NCBI GenBank assembly: GCA_016206755.1
Contig: JACQQZ010000035.1
Span: 1-9,028, forward strand
Reading direction: 5' to 3'
Length of the DNA: 9,028 bases
Origin: Candidatus Omnitrophota bacterium
GTDB lineage: Bacteria > Omnitrophota > Gorgyraeia > 1-14-0-20-64-10 > JACQQZ01
The notes below the pieces were generated by a model that saw only the letters and a program-made list of their open reading frames with translations, ran no database searches and was not told the origin of the DNA. A program made the translations under genes and the position numbers. Shown here one piece after another: positions 1-6,759 of this stretch (positions are counted from its first letter, which is position 1; each line of letters begins with the position of its first letter).

Positions 1-232
1 GCTTTTGGTAATAAGCTTCGAACGTTTTATTGTATCGGTCCAATTTCCCACCGTATGCACCCTGAAGTTCTTCCAATCCTGCACGCAATGTGCGGCTCAG
101 CTTTTGAGCCGCCGCGTCTTCTTGTGATTCGCGCAAAACAGAAACAGGGGATCGCTCCAAAACGACAGGAGGTGTCGTCAAAGCAAAGCAGGCCATCACG
201 GCAAGGCATTTAAGGTTTTCTGGAACGCTCAT
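1..232 (-). CDS. Hypothetical small protein with hydrophobic N-terminus, 3' end cut by window edge
   Basis: I do not recognise this gene. The frame opens at ATG (230-232) and stays open to base 1, giving 77 codons with no stop. An in-frame TGA at 251-253 with no start codon in between makes this the earliest start. The N-terminus has one Lys (residue 8), then a hydrophobic stretch (residues about 9-25, CLAVMACFALTTPPVVL), which could be a signal peptide or membrane anchor. No clear signal-peptidase I site is seen. A lipobox-like VMAC (12-15) exists, but its hydrophobic region would be too short. Residues about 31-77 are charged and look like an amphipathic helix or coiled coil (for example LSRTLRAGLEELQGAYGGKL). 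It follows ftsA by 109 bp on the same strand and has its own candidate promoter, so it is probably not strictly part of the dcw unit. It is not FtsZ, since no tubulin-like start is seen. An overlapping 60-codon frame (27-209) is Cys/Arg-rich and looks like a shadow. Confidence 0.6.
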   Translation of the reverse strand, partial: MSVPENLKCLAVMACFALTTPPVVLERSPVSVLRESQEDAAAQKLSRTLRAGLEELQGAYGGKLDRYNKTFEAYYQK

Positions 233-239
233 TTTCTTT

Positions 240-269
240 AGTATAGCAGGTCAACAGATGGAGTTTCAA
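240..269 (-). promoter_or_regulatory. Candidate sigma70-type promoter for the hypothetical gene
   Basis: On the minus strand, TTGAAA (264-269) and TATACT (240-245) each match the sigma70 consensus hexamers at 5 of 6 positions and are 18 bp apart. The expected transcription start, 6-8 bases past the -10, falls at about 232-234, on or just before the ATG at 232. That would give a leaderless or near-leaderless mRNA, and no Shine-Dalgarno sequence precedes the ATG (only AAAGAAA). This is inferred from hexamer matches in AT-rich DNA, where chance matches are common. Confidence 0.45.
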
Positions 270-292
270 AATTAAATCAAATATTTAATTTT
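268..292. repeat. Perfect 10-bp AT-only inverted repeat (possible operator)
   Basis: The arms AAAATTAAAT (268-277) and ATTTAATTTT (283-292) are exact reverse complements around a 5-base centre (278-282). The repeat begins 49 bp past the ftsA stop codon and its edge overlaps the candidate -35 element of the next gene by two bases. A dimeric repressor or an AT-binding nucleoid protein could bind here. It could also act as a weak bidirectional terminator hairpin, since one arm ends in TTTT on either strand, but an all-AT stem of 10 bp is much less stable than a typical intrinsic terminator. Confidence 0.5.
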
Positions 293-341
293 ACTAACTC
301 AACCAGCAACAGTACGCTCGAGGAGGCGATCCGGAAGAGCT

Positions 342-1571
342 TTAAAAGTAGTCTTCGAGGAGAGTCTTGGCCTTCTGGACGAAGCGCCCCCAAGGCCGGG
401 GGGAAGAAGCTCCCAAGGTCGTTGCGGGCGTTCTGCGAAGCGACAGCTGATAACTGACAAGCCCGATGGCGGTGGATGCATTGGGTGTCACGGAGACCCG
501 ATCCGGAGAAGTCACCCCGCGCAGCACGCCCAGGCGCGTTGGCAGATTGCACAGGGCCTCGGCTTGCTCGAGCATCCCTTCCATGAGCGCTGTTCCACCG
601 GTCGCCACCAGCCCGGAAGAGGCCTCGCGAAAATAATGGCTCCCCTCCAATTTTTGATGCACCTCGGAAAAAAGAGCCCTGGCTTCTTCATGGAGCAAGG
701 CAGCGACTTGCGTCTGCGCGACCGTGCGGCTTCCCTGTCCCACGGAAACGCGGATCGTGTCTTCTTGGTCAGGATGAAGCTCCACCGAATTGCACTGGAG
801 TTTGACTTGCTCGGCGGCAGACAGAGGCAGCTCAAATTTTTCGGCAAGCCGCTCCGTCATGCGGTCGCCCCCCCAAGGCACGGCCAATGTTTCACGGATG
901 GCGCCATCGACGCAGCAAACGATGTCGGTGTGCGACCCGCCAATGTCAACGACAATGGCCCCCAGCTCGCGGTCGAGCTCTGACAACACGGCGAAACTCG
1001 TGGCCGGACCCGGAAGCATGAGGTGGTTGACTTCTACGCCGGCGTGGTTGAGGGCCTTGCGCCAGCTCTGATAGGTGCTGGTCGGAATGGTCACCACATG
1101 AAGCGCGGCTTCTAATTTCCCGCCGTACAAACCGACCGGATTGCGCACGCCATCCTGGCCATCGACGGAGAATCGCTGAACAAATTCGTGAAGAATTCTT
1201 CGATCGTAAGAAGCCGCTGCCGAACGGCATCCGGCCAAAACGCGCTCAACGTCCCACCGGCCGATTTCGGTGTTGGATTCGTTGAGCGTAATGGAAGCGG
1301 CTGCATTGTGTCGGCGGACATTGGGTCCATGAATCGTGGCTGCTGCCGCGGTAATGCGCGTTCCTGCCTGTTCTTCGACTTGTCGAATGACGCGGGCAAT
1401 GGAATCAACGCAATCGGCCAGATCGACGATGACACCCCGTTCGATGCCCAGCGTCGGAGCAGATTTGAGCGCGATCAGCTCCACCGGCTGGTTGATTCCG
1501 GGCTGTCCCACCGCCGCGGTAATCTGATGGGTTCCAATGTCCAAGCCGGCCGCCAACGCGTTGCGCGCCAT
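342..1571 (-). CDS. ftsA: Cell division protein FtsA
   Basis: An actin-like ATPase that tethers FtsZ filaments to the inner face of the cytoplasmic membrane and helps recruit later divisome proteins. The 409 residues fit the family's usual 400-430. Phosphate-1 motif: GLDIGTHQI (9-17). The FtsA-specific 1C subdomain should occupy about 85-165. Phosphate-2 motif: VVDIGGSHTDI (207-217). The GGDRMTERLA helix follows (234-243), and the adenosine motif is GLVATGGTALMEG (320-332). The C-terminus, after a Pro/Ser linker at about 382-392, is an amphipathic helix (393-409, WGRFVQKAKTLLEDYF), the expected membrane-targeting sequence. Oddities are H15 where Ser is common after DIGT, and GGSHTD in place of the common GGGTTD. 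The ATG overlaps the ftsQ TGA by one base (TGATG), and GGAG lies 9 nt upstream (1581-1584). It is the last gene of the cluster seen here; ftsZ does not follow. Confidence 0.95.
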   Translation of the reverse strand: MARNALAAGLDIGTHQITAAVGQPGINQPVELIALKSAPTLGIERGVIVDLADCVDSIARVIRQVEEQAGTRITAAAATIHGPNVRRHNAAASITLNESNTEIGRWDVERVLAGCRSAAASYDRRILHEFVQRFSVDGQDGVRNPVGLYGGKLEAALHVVTIPTSTYQSWRKALNHAGVEVNHLMLPGPATSFAVLSELDRELGAIVVDIGGSHTDIVCCVDGAIRETLAVPWGGDRMTERLAEKFELPLSAAEQVKLQCNSVELHPDQEDTIRVSVGQGSRTVAQTQVAALLHEEARALFSEVHQKLEGSHYFREASSGLVATGGTALMEGMLEQAEALCNLPTRLGVLRGVTSPDRVSVTPNASTAIGLVSYQLSLRRTPATTLGASSPRPWGRFVQKAKTLLEDYF

Positions 1572-2401
1572 CAGTCGCCGCTCCGTAATCCAATCACAAG
1601 ATCGTCAAATCTCAAATCGACATACTGCGCCTGCCCCATTTCCTTGGGCTTTCCCCGCAGCAATTCACCCAATCGAACCAAGCGCGGCCGAAGGTCGCCG
1701 GGCATCGCGCGCAGCTCCAAACCATTCTCGAGCAGCAACGTCACCATGCGCGAATCCGCAGAACCGGCCGATGCCGGATTGACGCGCACGGCGCTGATTT
1801 TATGGCCGGCCAAAGCTTTCGACTCTTGGACCTCGCGCAAAACCGTTGCGGCCCGTCTGAATTCATCGCTGTCGCAAGATTGGCCCGGTTGATAAGCCGC
1901 GGTCCGGGAACCGATCATGAGCACAGGAACCCCTTCCCATGGCGTCGAAGAACCGGGAGTCAAAACAATGCCATCGCCGCTGACAATCGTATACTGCCGG
2001 CCCCGGATTTGTCCAATGGGGTCGCGCAAAGAAACATAGGCCACCAATTTATTCGGCAGGTTTCGGCGGACAACCACTTTCTGAAACTGGGGATGTTCCC
2101 GGCGAATCGCTTGAGCCAATGCAGCCAAATCGGCGCGGAATACATGGATGGGGCGTGGAATACGATAGCCCAATCGCGGATCCGCCGCCCATCGCTGGCC
2201 CGGCTCCAACTGGACCTCAATGGCGGAAACCCAAAAATAAGAGGAGCGATACACGAAGTGGGAAAGCCAAACACCGACCACGAGAAATAAGGCCAGCAAG
2301 AAGACAGCCGTTTTTGCCAATGACGGCAAGCCCGCTTGCAATCGCTGCCATAGGGGAGAGCCGGACTTGCGCCCGGACTTGGAGCGTTCACGTCGAGCCA
2401 T
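1571..2401 (-). CDS. ftsQ: Cell division protein FtsQ/DivIB (POTRA domain)
   Basis: A bitopic membrane scaffold of the divisome that, in known systems, binds FtsB/FtsL and helps control septal synthesis by FtsWI. The 276 residues comprise a basic cytoplasmic tail (1-29, RRERSKSGRK), a single TM segment (about 30-49, TAVFLLALFLVVGVWLSHFV), a POTRA domain (about 55-128) and a beta domain running to YVDLRFDDLVIG (260-271), the usual FtsQ ending. The POTRA end is recognisable in KVVVRRNLPNKLVAYVSLRDP (108-128), which fits the family pattern of V.R..P..L.V.V..R.P. Sequence conservation is low, as is normal for this family, so the call rests on architecture, C-terminal pattern and position between ddl and ftsA. 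Its start follows ddl by 12 bp and has a strong Shine-Dalgarno sequence; its stop overlaps the ftsA start by one base. Confidence 0.92.
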   Translation of the reverse strand: MARRERSKSGRKSGSPLWQRLQAGLPSLAKTAVFLLALFLVVGVWLSHFVYRSSYFWVSAIEVQLEPGQRWAADPRLGYRIPRPIHVFRADLAALAQAIRREHPQFQKVVVRRNLPNKLVAYVSLRDPIGQIRGRQYTIVSGDGIVLTPGSSTPWEGVPVLMIGSRTAAYQPGQSCDSDEFRRAATVLREVQESKALAGHKISAVRVNPASAGSADSRMVTLLLENGLELRAMPGDLRPRLVRLGELLRGKPKEMGQAQYVDLRFDDLVIGLRSGD

Positions 2402-2406
2402 AGAAT

Positions 2407-2411
2407 CTCCT
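2407..2411 (-). promoter_or_regulatory. Ribosome binding site of ftsQ
   Basis: AGGAG lies 5 nt upstream of the ftsQ ATG in the only true intergenic gap of the cluster (2402-2413). It fixes the ftsQ start and suggests independent ribosome loading at the point where the cluster passes from precursor enzymes to divisome proteins. Confidence 0.8.
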
Positions 2412-2413
2412 GG

Positions 2414-3334
2414 TTAAACCGCTGAGAACAGCAGCCGCTCACACAACCGGCTGAAAGAAATTCCAACTGCCGCTGCCGCTTTCGGCAGCAAGCTGGTTGC
2501 GGTCAATCCTGGAACCGTATTGACTTCCAGCACCACGGGGCCGCGGTGCTGCGTCAAGATCATATCGACCCGCGAGAAAGAACGGCAGCCGAGCGCTTGA
2601 TGCGCTTTCAAAGCAACGGTCTGCGCTTGGGCAGCGAGCTTCCCCTCGATGGGTGCTGGAACAAGAACCTGCGTCATGCCCGGCGTATATTTGGCTGTGG
2701 TGTCATAAAAACGGCGCTGCGGCACCACTTGAATGACCGGGAGCGGGGCGTCGTCGAGGATACCGACGGTCAGCTCCGGGCCCGTCAGATACTCTTCACA
2801 CAACACCGAATCATCAAACCGGCCGGCTTCATTCAAAGCCGGCACCCAACCCGCGGCGTTTTCCACCAGCGTCATGCCAATCGAAGATCCTTGGCGGAGC
2901 GGTTTGACAACAAACGGAAAGCTCAGCCCATCCAGCGCAGCCGGCCGTCCTGCGGGCAACGTGTATCCGCGCGGCACGGGGATTTTTTCAGCAATCAAAC
3001 GTTCCTTGGTTTTCTGCTTGTCCATGCAAAGTTGAGAGGCGGGTGCGCGCGAACCGGTGTACGGGATTCGAAGCGCATCGAGAAGCGTTTGCACTGCCCC
3101 GTCCTCGCCAAAAATCCCGTGCAACGCAACGAAAGCCGTTCGGACGCCGGAATTTCGAATGAGGCCGGCGCAATCGGCGGACTGGACATCGATACATTGA
3201 ACGTTGTAACCCAAATCACCGAGGCCGTGAAAAACACCTTGCCCCGAGCGCAGGGAAATCTCCCGCTCGGCGGAGAATCCCCCGCACAAAACGCCGATCG
3301 GCTCAGCGATCGCTGTCTTCTTCATCTGGGTCAT
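2414..3334 (-). CDS. ddl: D-alanine--D-alanine ligase
   Basis: An ATP-grasp ligase that joins two D-Ala in the cytoplasm for addition by MurF to the UDP-MurNAc-tripeptide. Its 306 residues match the DdlB size class. N-terminal signature: LCGGFSAEREISLRSG (16-31), with E23 as the likely equivalent of the DdlB substrate-binding Glu. First family signature: HGIFGEDGAVQ (72-82). ATP-grasp: VVKPLRQGSSIGM (142-154). The omega loop is FYDTTAKYTPGMTQ (209-222), with Y216 corresponding to the DdlB Tyr that goes with D-Ala as second substrate; VanA-type D-lactate ligases lack it. Mg2+ ligands are D257 in RVDMIL and E270/N272 in LEVNTVPG. The ATG at 3334 overlaps the murB stop (ATGA) and has AGGTG 8 nt upstream (3343-3347). 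Met4 (3325) is a possible alternative start. Confidence 0.97.
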   Translation of the reverse strand: MTQMKKTAIAEPIGVLCGGFSAEREISLRSGQGVFHGLGDLGYNVQCIDVQSADCAGLIRNSGVRTAFVALHGIFGEDGAVQTLLDALRIPYTGSRAPASQLCMDKQKTKERLIAEKIPVPRGYTLPAGRPAALDGLSFPFVVKPLRQGSSIGMTLVENAAGWVPALNEAGRFDDSVLCEEYLTGPELTVGILDDAPLPVIQVVPQRRFYDTTAKYTPGMTQVLVPAPIEGKLAAQAQTVALKAHQALGCRSFSRVDMILTQHRGPVVLEVNTVPGLTATSLLPKAAAAVGISFSRLCERLLFSAV

Positions 3335-4254
3335 GCCGGGAGCACCTGAACTTCCAATTCCAGGAAAAGCCCATGTTCCTGCAATACTTTATACTGCACC
3401 GCGGAGATCAATGCCAGCACATCCGCGGCTTTGGCGGAGCCCTGATTGATGATGAAATTGGCGTGGCGAGTAGAAACGCACGCATCTCCAACGCGCATTC
3501 CTTTCAAACCGGCGCGGTCAATGAGCCGACTGGCTGGCTGCCTGTCCGGACCGGGGTTTTTGAAAATGCAGCCGGCGCTCGGAGCGCTCAAGTCTTGCGT
3601 GACGCGCTTGTACGCCATCAAATCCGTGATTTTCCGGCCGATCTCTTCCGGAGCCGCCGGGGCCAATTGCAACCGGGCGTCGAGGACAATGCCATCGCTG
3701 ATCCTCGATTGGCGGTAGCCGAATCCGATTTCCGATGCAGAGAGATTCACGACGGCGCCATCGCGCTTCAAAACGCGAATCTCCTGAACAATGTCCGACA
3801 TGGCGCGCCACCGGTCCCCCTCGCGCGTTCCGGCATTCATCCGGACCGCACCCCCCACCCTGCCCGGCACGCCCGACAAAAATTCACATCCGCCCAGCGC
3901 GGCGTCGCGGCTCAAAGCCACGACGCGGTCGAGCCCCAAACCGGCTCCCGCCAAAACCTGACTCCCTTCCACCTGCCACGTCCGAAAAGCCGGGGCATTC
4001 AAATGAATCACCAGCCCCGGAATACCGGCGTCGCGCACCAAAAGATTCGCACCCCCGCCGATGAGCGTCACTGGCACATTGGCGGCACGGGCCGCTGCAA
4101 CGGCATTTTTCAATTCTTCAAGATCCTGCGGCTCCAACCAAACTTCTGCCGGACCTCCGATGCGAAAAGAGGTATGCAGCCGCATCGGCTCGTCAAATTT
4201 CACGCGGCCCTGCGTGATCTGCTTGAGCTCCTGATGGAGGGAGGTCGTCAGCAT
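3331..4254 (-). CDS. murB: UDP-N-acetylenolpyruvoylglucosamine reductase MurB
   Basis: A flavoenzyme that uses NADPH to reduce UDP-GlcNAc-enolpyruvate to UDP-MurNAc, the second committed step of precursor synthesis. At 307 residues it has the length of the shorter (type II) MurB class, below the roughly 340 residues of E. coli. FAD-binding motifs are LIGGGANLLVRD (64-75) and LSGVPGRVGGAVRMNAG (126-142). FGYRQSRI (178-185) follows, then the active-site segment PSAGCIFKNPG (225-235) and RHANFIIN (263-270). The C-terminal LELEVQVL (298-305) contains the catalytic Glu (E301 by pattern). The proton-donor position is Cys229 rather than the Ser of E. coli. The ATG lies inside the end of murC (7-bp overlap), with only a weak AGGCGG upstream (4259-4264), suggesting coupled translation; the end overlaps ddl by 4 bp. 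Confidence 0.97.
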   Translation of the reverse strand: MLTTSLHQELKQITQGRVKFDEPMRLHTSFRIGGPAEVWLEPQDLEELKNAVAAARAANVPVTLIGGGANLLVRDAGIPGLVIHLNAPAFRTWQVEGSQVLAGAGLGLDRVVALSRDAALGGCEFLSGVPGRVGGAVRMNAGTREGDRWRAMSDIVQEIRVLKRDGAVVNLSASEIGFGYRQSRISDGIVLDARLQLAPAAPEEIGRKITDLMAYKRVTQDLSAPSAGCIFKNPGPDRQPASRLIDRAGLKGMRVGDACVSTRHANFIINQGSAKAADVLALISAVQYKVLQEHGLFLELEVQVLPA

Positions 4255-5663
4255 GCGACCGCCTGATGGGCGGATCGTTGCGCGCGGAGGGCTGCGACCA
4301 ATTCCCGCGCCACATCTCCAATGTCGCCTGCGCCCAGGATCAATACCAAGTCCCCAAGCCGAACAGCTTGGGTCAGTGCCGGGACAATTTTTTCCCGCGG
4401 CATCACTTCAAAAGAGGCGTGCCCGCTCTGCCCCACCGCCGCGGAGAGAAATTCGACGCCGGCGCCCTCTTGCGGATCTTCCGAGGCCGCATACACATCG
4501 GTCAGAATCAAGTGATCCGCCGCGGAAAAACAGGTTCCAAAACGATTGCGAAGATACTTGGTCCGGCTGAAGCGGTGCGGTTGAAAAACGCAGAAGATGC
4601 GCCGGTACTCTCCCCAGGTCCGGGCCGCCTGAAGGGTCGCCTCGATTTCAGCAGGGTGATGGGCATAATCTTCGACCACCAAAACGCCGTCGACTTCCCC
4701 CTGGGTCTGAAACCGGCGGCCGGCCCCTTCGTAGGATTGAAGCGCCTTTTGCACGTCTGAAAATGCCAGGCCCAATTTCAATCCCGCAGCCACTGCCGCC
4801 AAGCTGTTGACGACGTTGTGCATGCCCGGAATCCGCAGCGTGATTTTTCCAAGGCGCTTGCCGCGCGCACAGGCATTGTACTGCGTGCGGCGGCCTTCCG
4901 CTTGCGCGTCGCGTGCGGTGACATCACACAGCGGATCGATGCCGTAGGTCATGGTCGGTCGGGCAACATCCCGCAGCAACCGGCGCACCCCGGGATCGTC
5001 CCCGTTGCAGATGAGCGATCCCTTGGGATCGATGCGCTGAACAAACTGGCGGTAGGAAGACAATATCTCATTGAAATTGCGGTAATAATCCAGGTGCTCT
5101 TCGTCAATGTTGGTGATGACGCCGATTCTGGCCGGCAGATAAACAAACGAGCCGTCCGACTCATCGGCCTCCACCACCACGATGCGGCCCTTGCCCACGC
5201 GCGCATTCCCGCCAAAACGCTCCACCTCGGCGCCGACGAGAATCGTCGGATCGCGATCCGAGGACAACAGCGCGGATGCGATCAGCGATGTCGTGGTTGT
5301 TTTGCCGTGAGAGCCGGTGACGGCGATTCCAATTTTCCCTCGCATGCACTCGGCCAGCATCTGCGCCCGGGAGCGAACGGGGATGCCGCGGTTACGCGCT
5401 TCCCTCAATTCCGGATTTTGCGGCGTGATCGAAGAGGAATAAACCACGAGCTGCGCGCCCTGCACGTGCCTGGCGCTGTGACCTTCGTAGCCCCGGGCCC
5501 CGAGCTTTCGCAATCGCCGCAACATCGGGGAATCGCCGACGTCCGATCCGGAAACCGAGTGCCCGCGCCTGAGCATCACCTGGGCGATGCCGCTCATGCC
5601 GATGCCGCCGATGCCGACAAAATGGATGCGTCTTTTGCGCGCCAGATTAAGAGTAAGCGGCAT
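4248..5663 (-). CDS. murC: UDP-N-acetylmuramate--L-alanine ligase MurC
   Basis: A cytoplasmic Mur ligase that attaches L-Ala to UDP-MurNAc using ATP, the first amino acid of the stem peptide. Its 471 residues are typical. The N-terminal UDP-binding Rossmann fold has FVGIGGIGMSGIAQV (15-29). The ATPase domain has the P-loop GSHGKTTTT (118-126), EADESDGSF (165-173) and TNIDEEHLDYY (184-194). MHNVVNSLAAVA (281-292) precedes the C-terminal domain with YAHHPAEI (333-340), QPHRFSRTK (361-369) and LGAGDIG (443-449). The HHP motif and GSHGKTTT P-loop separate MurC from MurD, MurE and MurF. The gene starts inside murG (17-bp overlap), led by a strong Shine-Dalgarno sequence, and its stop codon lies within a 7-bp overlap with murB. 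Confidence 0.98.
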   Translation of the reverse strand: MPLTLNLARKRRIHFVGIGGIGMSGIAQVMLRRGHSVSGSDVGDSPMLRRLRKLGARGYEGHSARHVQGAQLVVYSSSITPQNPELREARNRGIPVRSRAQMLAECMRGKIGIAVTGSHGKTTTTSLIASALLSSDRDPTILVGAEVERFGGNARVGKGRIVVVEADESDGSFVYLPARIGVITNIDEEHLDYYRNFNEILSSYRQFVQRIDPKGSLICNGDDPGVRRLLRDVARPTMTYGIDPLCDVTARDAQAEGRRTQYNACARGKRLGKITLRIPGMHNVVNSLAAVAAGLKLGLAFSDVQKALQSYEGAGRRFQTQGEVDGVLVVEDYAHHPAEIEATLQAARTWGEYRRIFCVFQPHRFSRTKYLRNRFGTCFSAADHLILTDVYAASEDPQEGAGVEFLSAAVGQSGHASFEVMPREKIVPALTQAVRLGDLVLILGAGDIGDVARELVAALRAQRSAHQAVAC

Positions 5664-6759
5664 GCGCGGCCTCCAGCACCATCTCCACCACCCGCTGCGC
5701 TGCGTCGGGAATGCGCAGCACTTTGAGCGATGCCCTCATCTCATTGAGCTTTTGGCGGTCCGTCAAAAGAGGGATGACGAATTTGACGACACGGTCCGCC
5801 GTAAAAACCTCCTGATCCATGGCCACCGCCCCGCCGCGGCCGGCCAACCACTGGGCATTGGCGGCTTGATGAGCGCCGGCATGAGGATAAGGCACAAGAA
5901 AAGAAGGGGTTTCCGTGGCGATCAATTCCGCCAATGTCGTCGCCCCGGCCCGCGCAACGGCCAAATGGGCAACCGAATAAGCCCAGCCCATGTTGGATGA
6001 AAATGCTTCAACGCGTCCCTCGATTCCCAAAGCGCGGTAGCGCTCGGCCACCCATTGGACATCCGCAGAACCGGTGAGATGCAGCACCTGAAATAGATTC
6101 CGCTGCCGGGCAGGAAGCTGTCCGAACGCCTCGACCACCGTCTTGTTGATGTGGTGGGATCCTTGACTGCCGCCCACGATCAACAGCACCGGCTTTGAAG
6201 CCGACAATCCCAGCGCTTGGAGCGCCGTTTCGCGCAGAGGGCAAGCAATCTCCGGGCGCACAGGGTTTCCCGTCACCGCCACTGAAATATTTTTTGGAAG
6301 ATGCTGCGCAGTTTCTTTGAAACTGACCGCGACCCGATTCGCCCAGGATACCAGAAGCTGGGTGGTTCGGCCCGGAAAAACATTTTGCTCATGAATGACT
6401 GCCGGCGTTCCGGTCATCCTCGCCAGCAGGACGGCAGGCCCGGCGGCATAGCCCCCGAAACCGATGACCACTTGAGGTTTGAAACGCTTCATGATTCGAA
6501 ACATCCGGACCAGAGCCCAAAGCTGCTTTCCCCAGTAACGCGGATCGATGATCTGCAGCCCTTTGGGCCAAGGCCAAACAGGAAACGTTTGAAATTCTCC
6601 CAGCGAATGGTCCCACAGGGCCTCCCCCATTCCATTCTCGCCGGACACCGCCAGGCAAGAATTTTCCGGGTCTTGCTGTTTCAAAAGCCGCGCAACAGTG
6701 AGCGCCGGAATCAGATGCCCTCCGGTTCCGCCGGCCGCCATCAATACGCGAAGCGCCAT
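5647..6759 (-). CDS. murG: Lipid II synthase MurG (UDP-GlcNAc transferase)
   Basis: A peripheral GT-B glycosyltransferase on the cytoplasmic face of the membrane that adds GlcNAc from UDP-GlcNAc to lipid I, giving lipid II. With the start at 6759 it has 370 residues, close to the usual 355-365. Motifs in order: MAAGGTGGHLIPAL (7-20), the first glycine-rich loop; VIGFGGYAAGP (98-108); IHEQNVFPG (122-130); TGNPVRPE (163-170); LIVGGSQGSHHIN (193-205), the second glycine-rich loop; ARAGATTLAELIA (269-281), the UDP-GlcNAc site; and VPYPHAGAHQAANA (289-302). The frame is open for 99 more codons upstream, but these lie in ftsW and bear no likeness to MurG. The chosen ATG overlaps the ftsW TGA by one base (TGATG) and places GGTGGH at its usual distance from the N-terminus. 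Confidence 0.97.
   Translation of the reverse strand: MALRVLMAAGGTGGHLIPALTVARLLKQQDPENSCLAVSGENGMGEALWDHSLGEFQTFPVWPWPKGLQIIDPRYWGKQLWALVRMFRIMKRFKPQVVIGFGGYAAGPAVLLARMTGTPAVIHEQNVFPGRTTQLLVSWANRVAVSFKETAQHLPKNISVAVTGNPVRPEIACPLRETALQALGLSASKPVLLIVGGSQGSHHINKTVVEAFGQLPARQRNLFQVLHLTGSADVQWVAERYRALGIEGRVEAFSSNMGWAYSVAHLAVARAGATTLAELIATETPSFLVPYPHAGAHQAANAQWLAGRGGAVAMDQEVFTADRVVKFVIPLLTDRQKLNEMRASLKVLRIPDAAQRVVEMVLEAAHAAYS
5670..5674 (-). promoter_or_regulatory. Ribosome binding site of murC inside murG
   Basis: GGAGG lies 6 nt upstream of the murC ATG, within the last codons of murG. It supports the start at 5663 and so the 17-bp murG-murC overlap. Confidence 0.75.

Noticed and set aside
188..197. 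Lipobox (VMAC) in the hypothetical protein
   Set aside because: Only about six hydrophobic residues separate the last charged residue from the Cys, too few for a normal lipoprotein signal peptide, so a lipoprotein call is not supported.
27..209. Closed 60-codon minus-strand frame at the left end
   Set aside because: It is Cys/Arg-rich and overlaps, out of phase, the more protein-like open frame that starts at 232.
240..254. TTGACC close to TATACT as a -35/-10 pair
   Set aside because: Only 3 bp separate them, so they cannot form one promoter. TTGAAA at 264-269 gives an acceptable 18-bp spacing.
1188..1892. Plus-strand 234-codon frame across the ftsA-ftsQ junction
   Set aside because: It is antisense to both genes, has no recognisable motif and no Shine-Dalgarno sequence of note, so it is a shadow frame.
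2546..5726. Long plus-strand frames opposite ddl (2546-3349), murB (3373-4266) and murC (4818-5726)
   Set aside because: They are 267-302 codons long but antisense to clearly conserved enzymes, rich in Arg, His and Pro, and show no domain motifs. They are codon-bias shadows of GC-rich genes.
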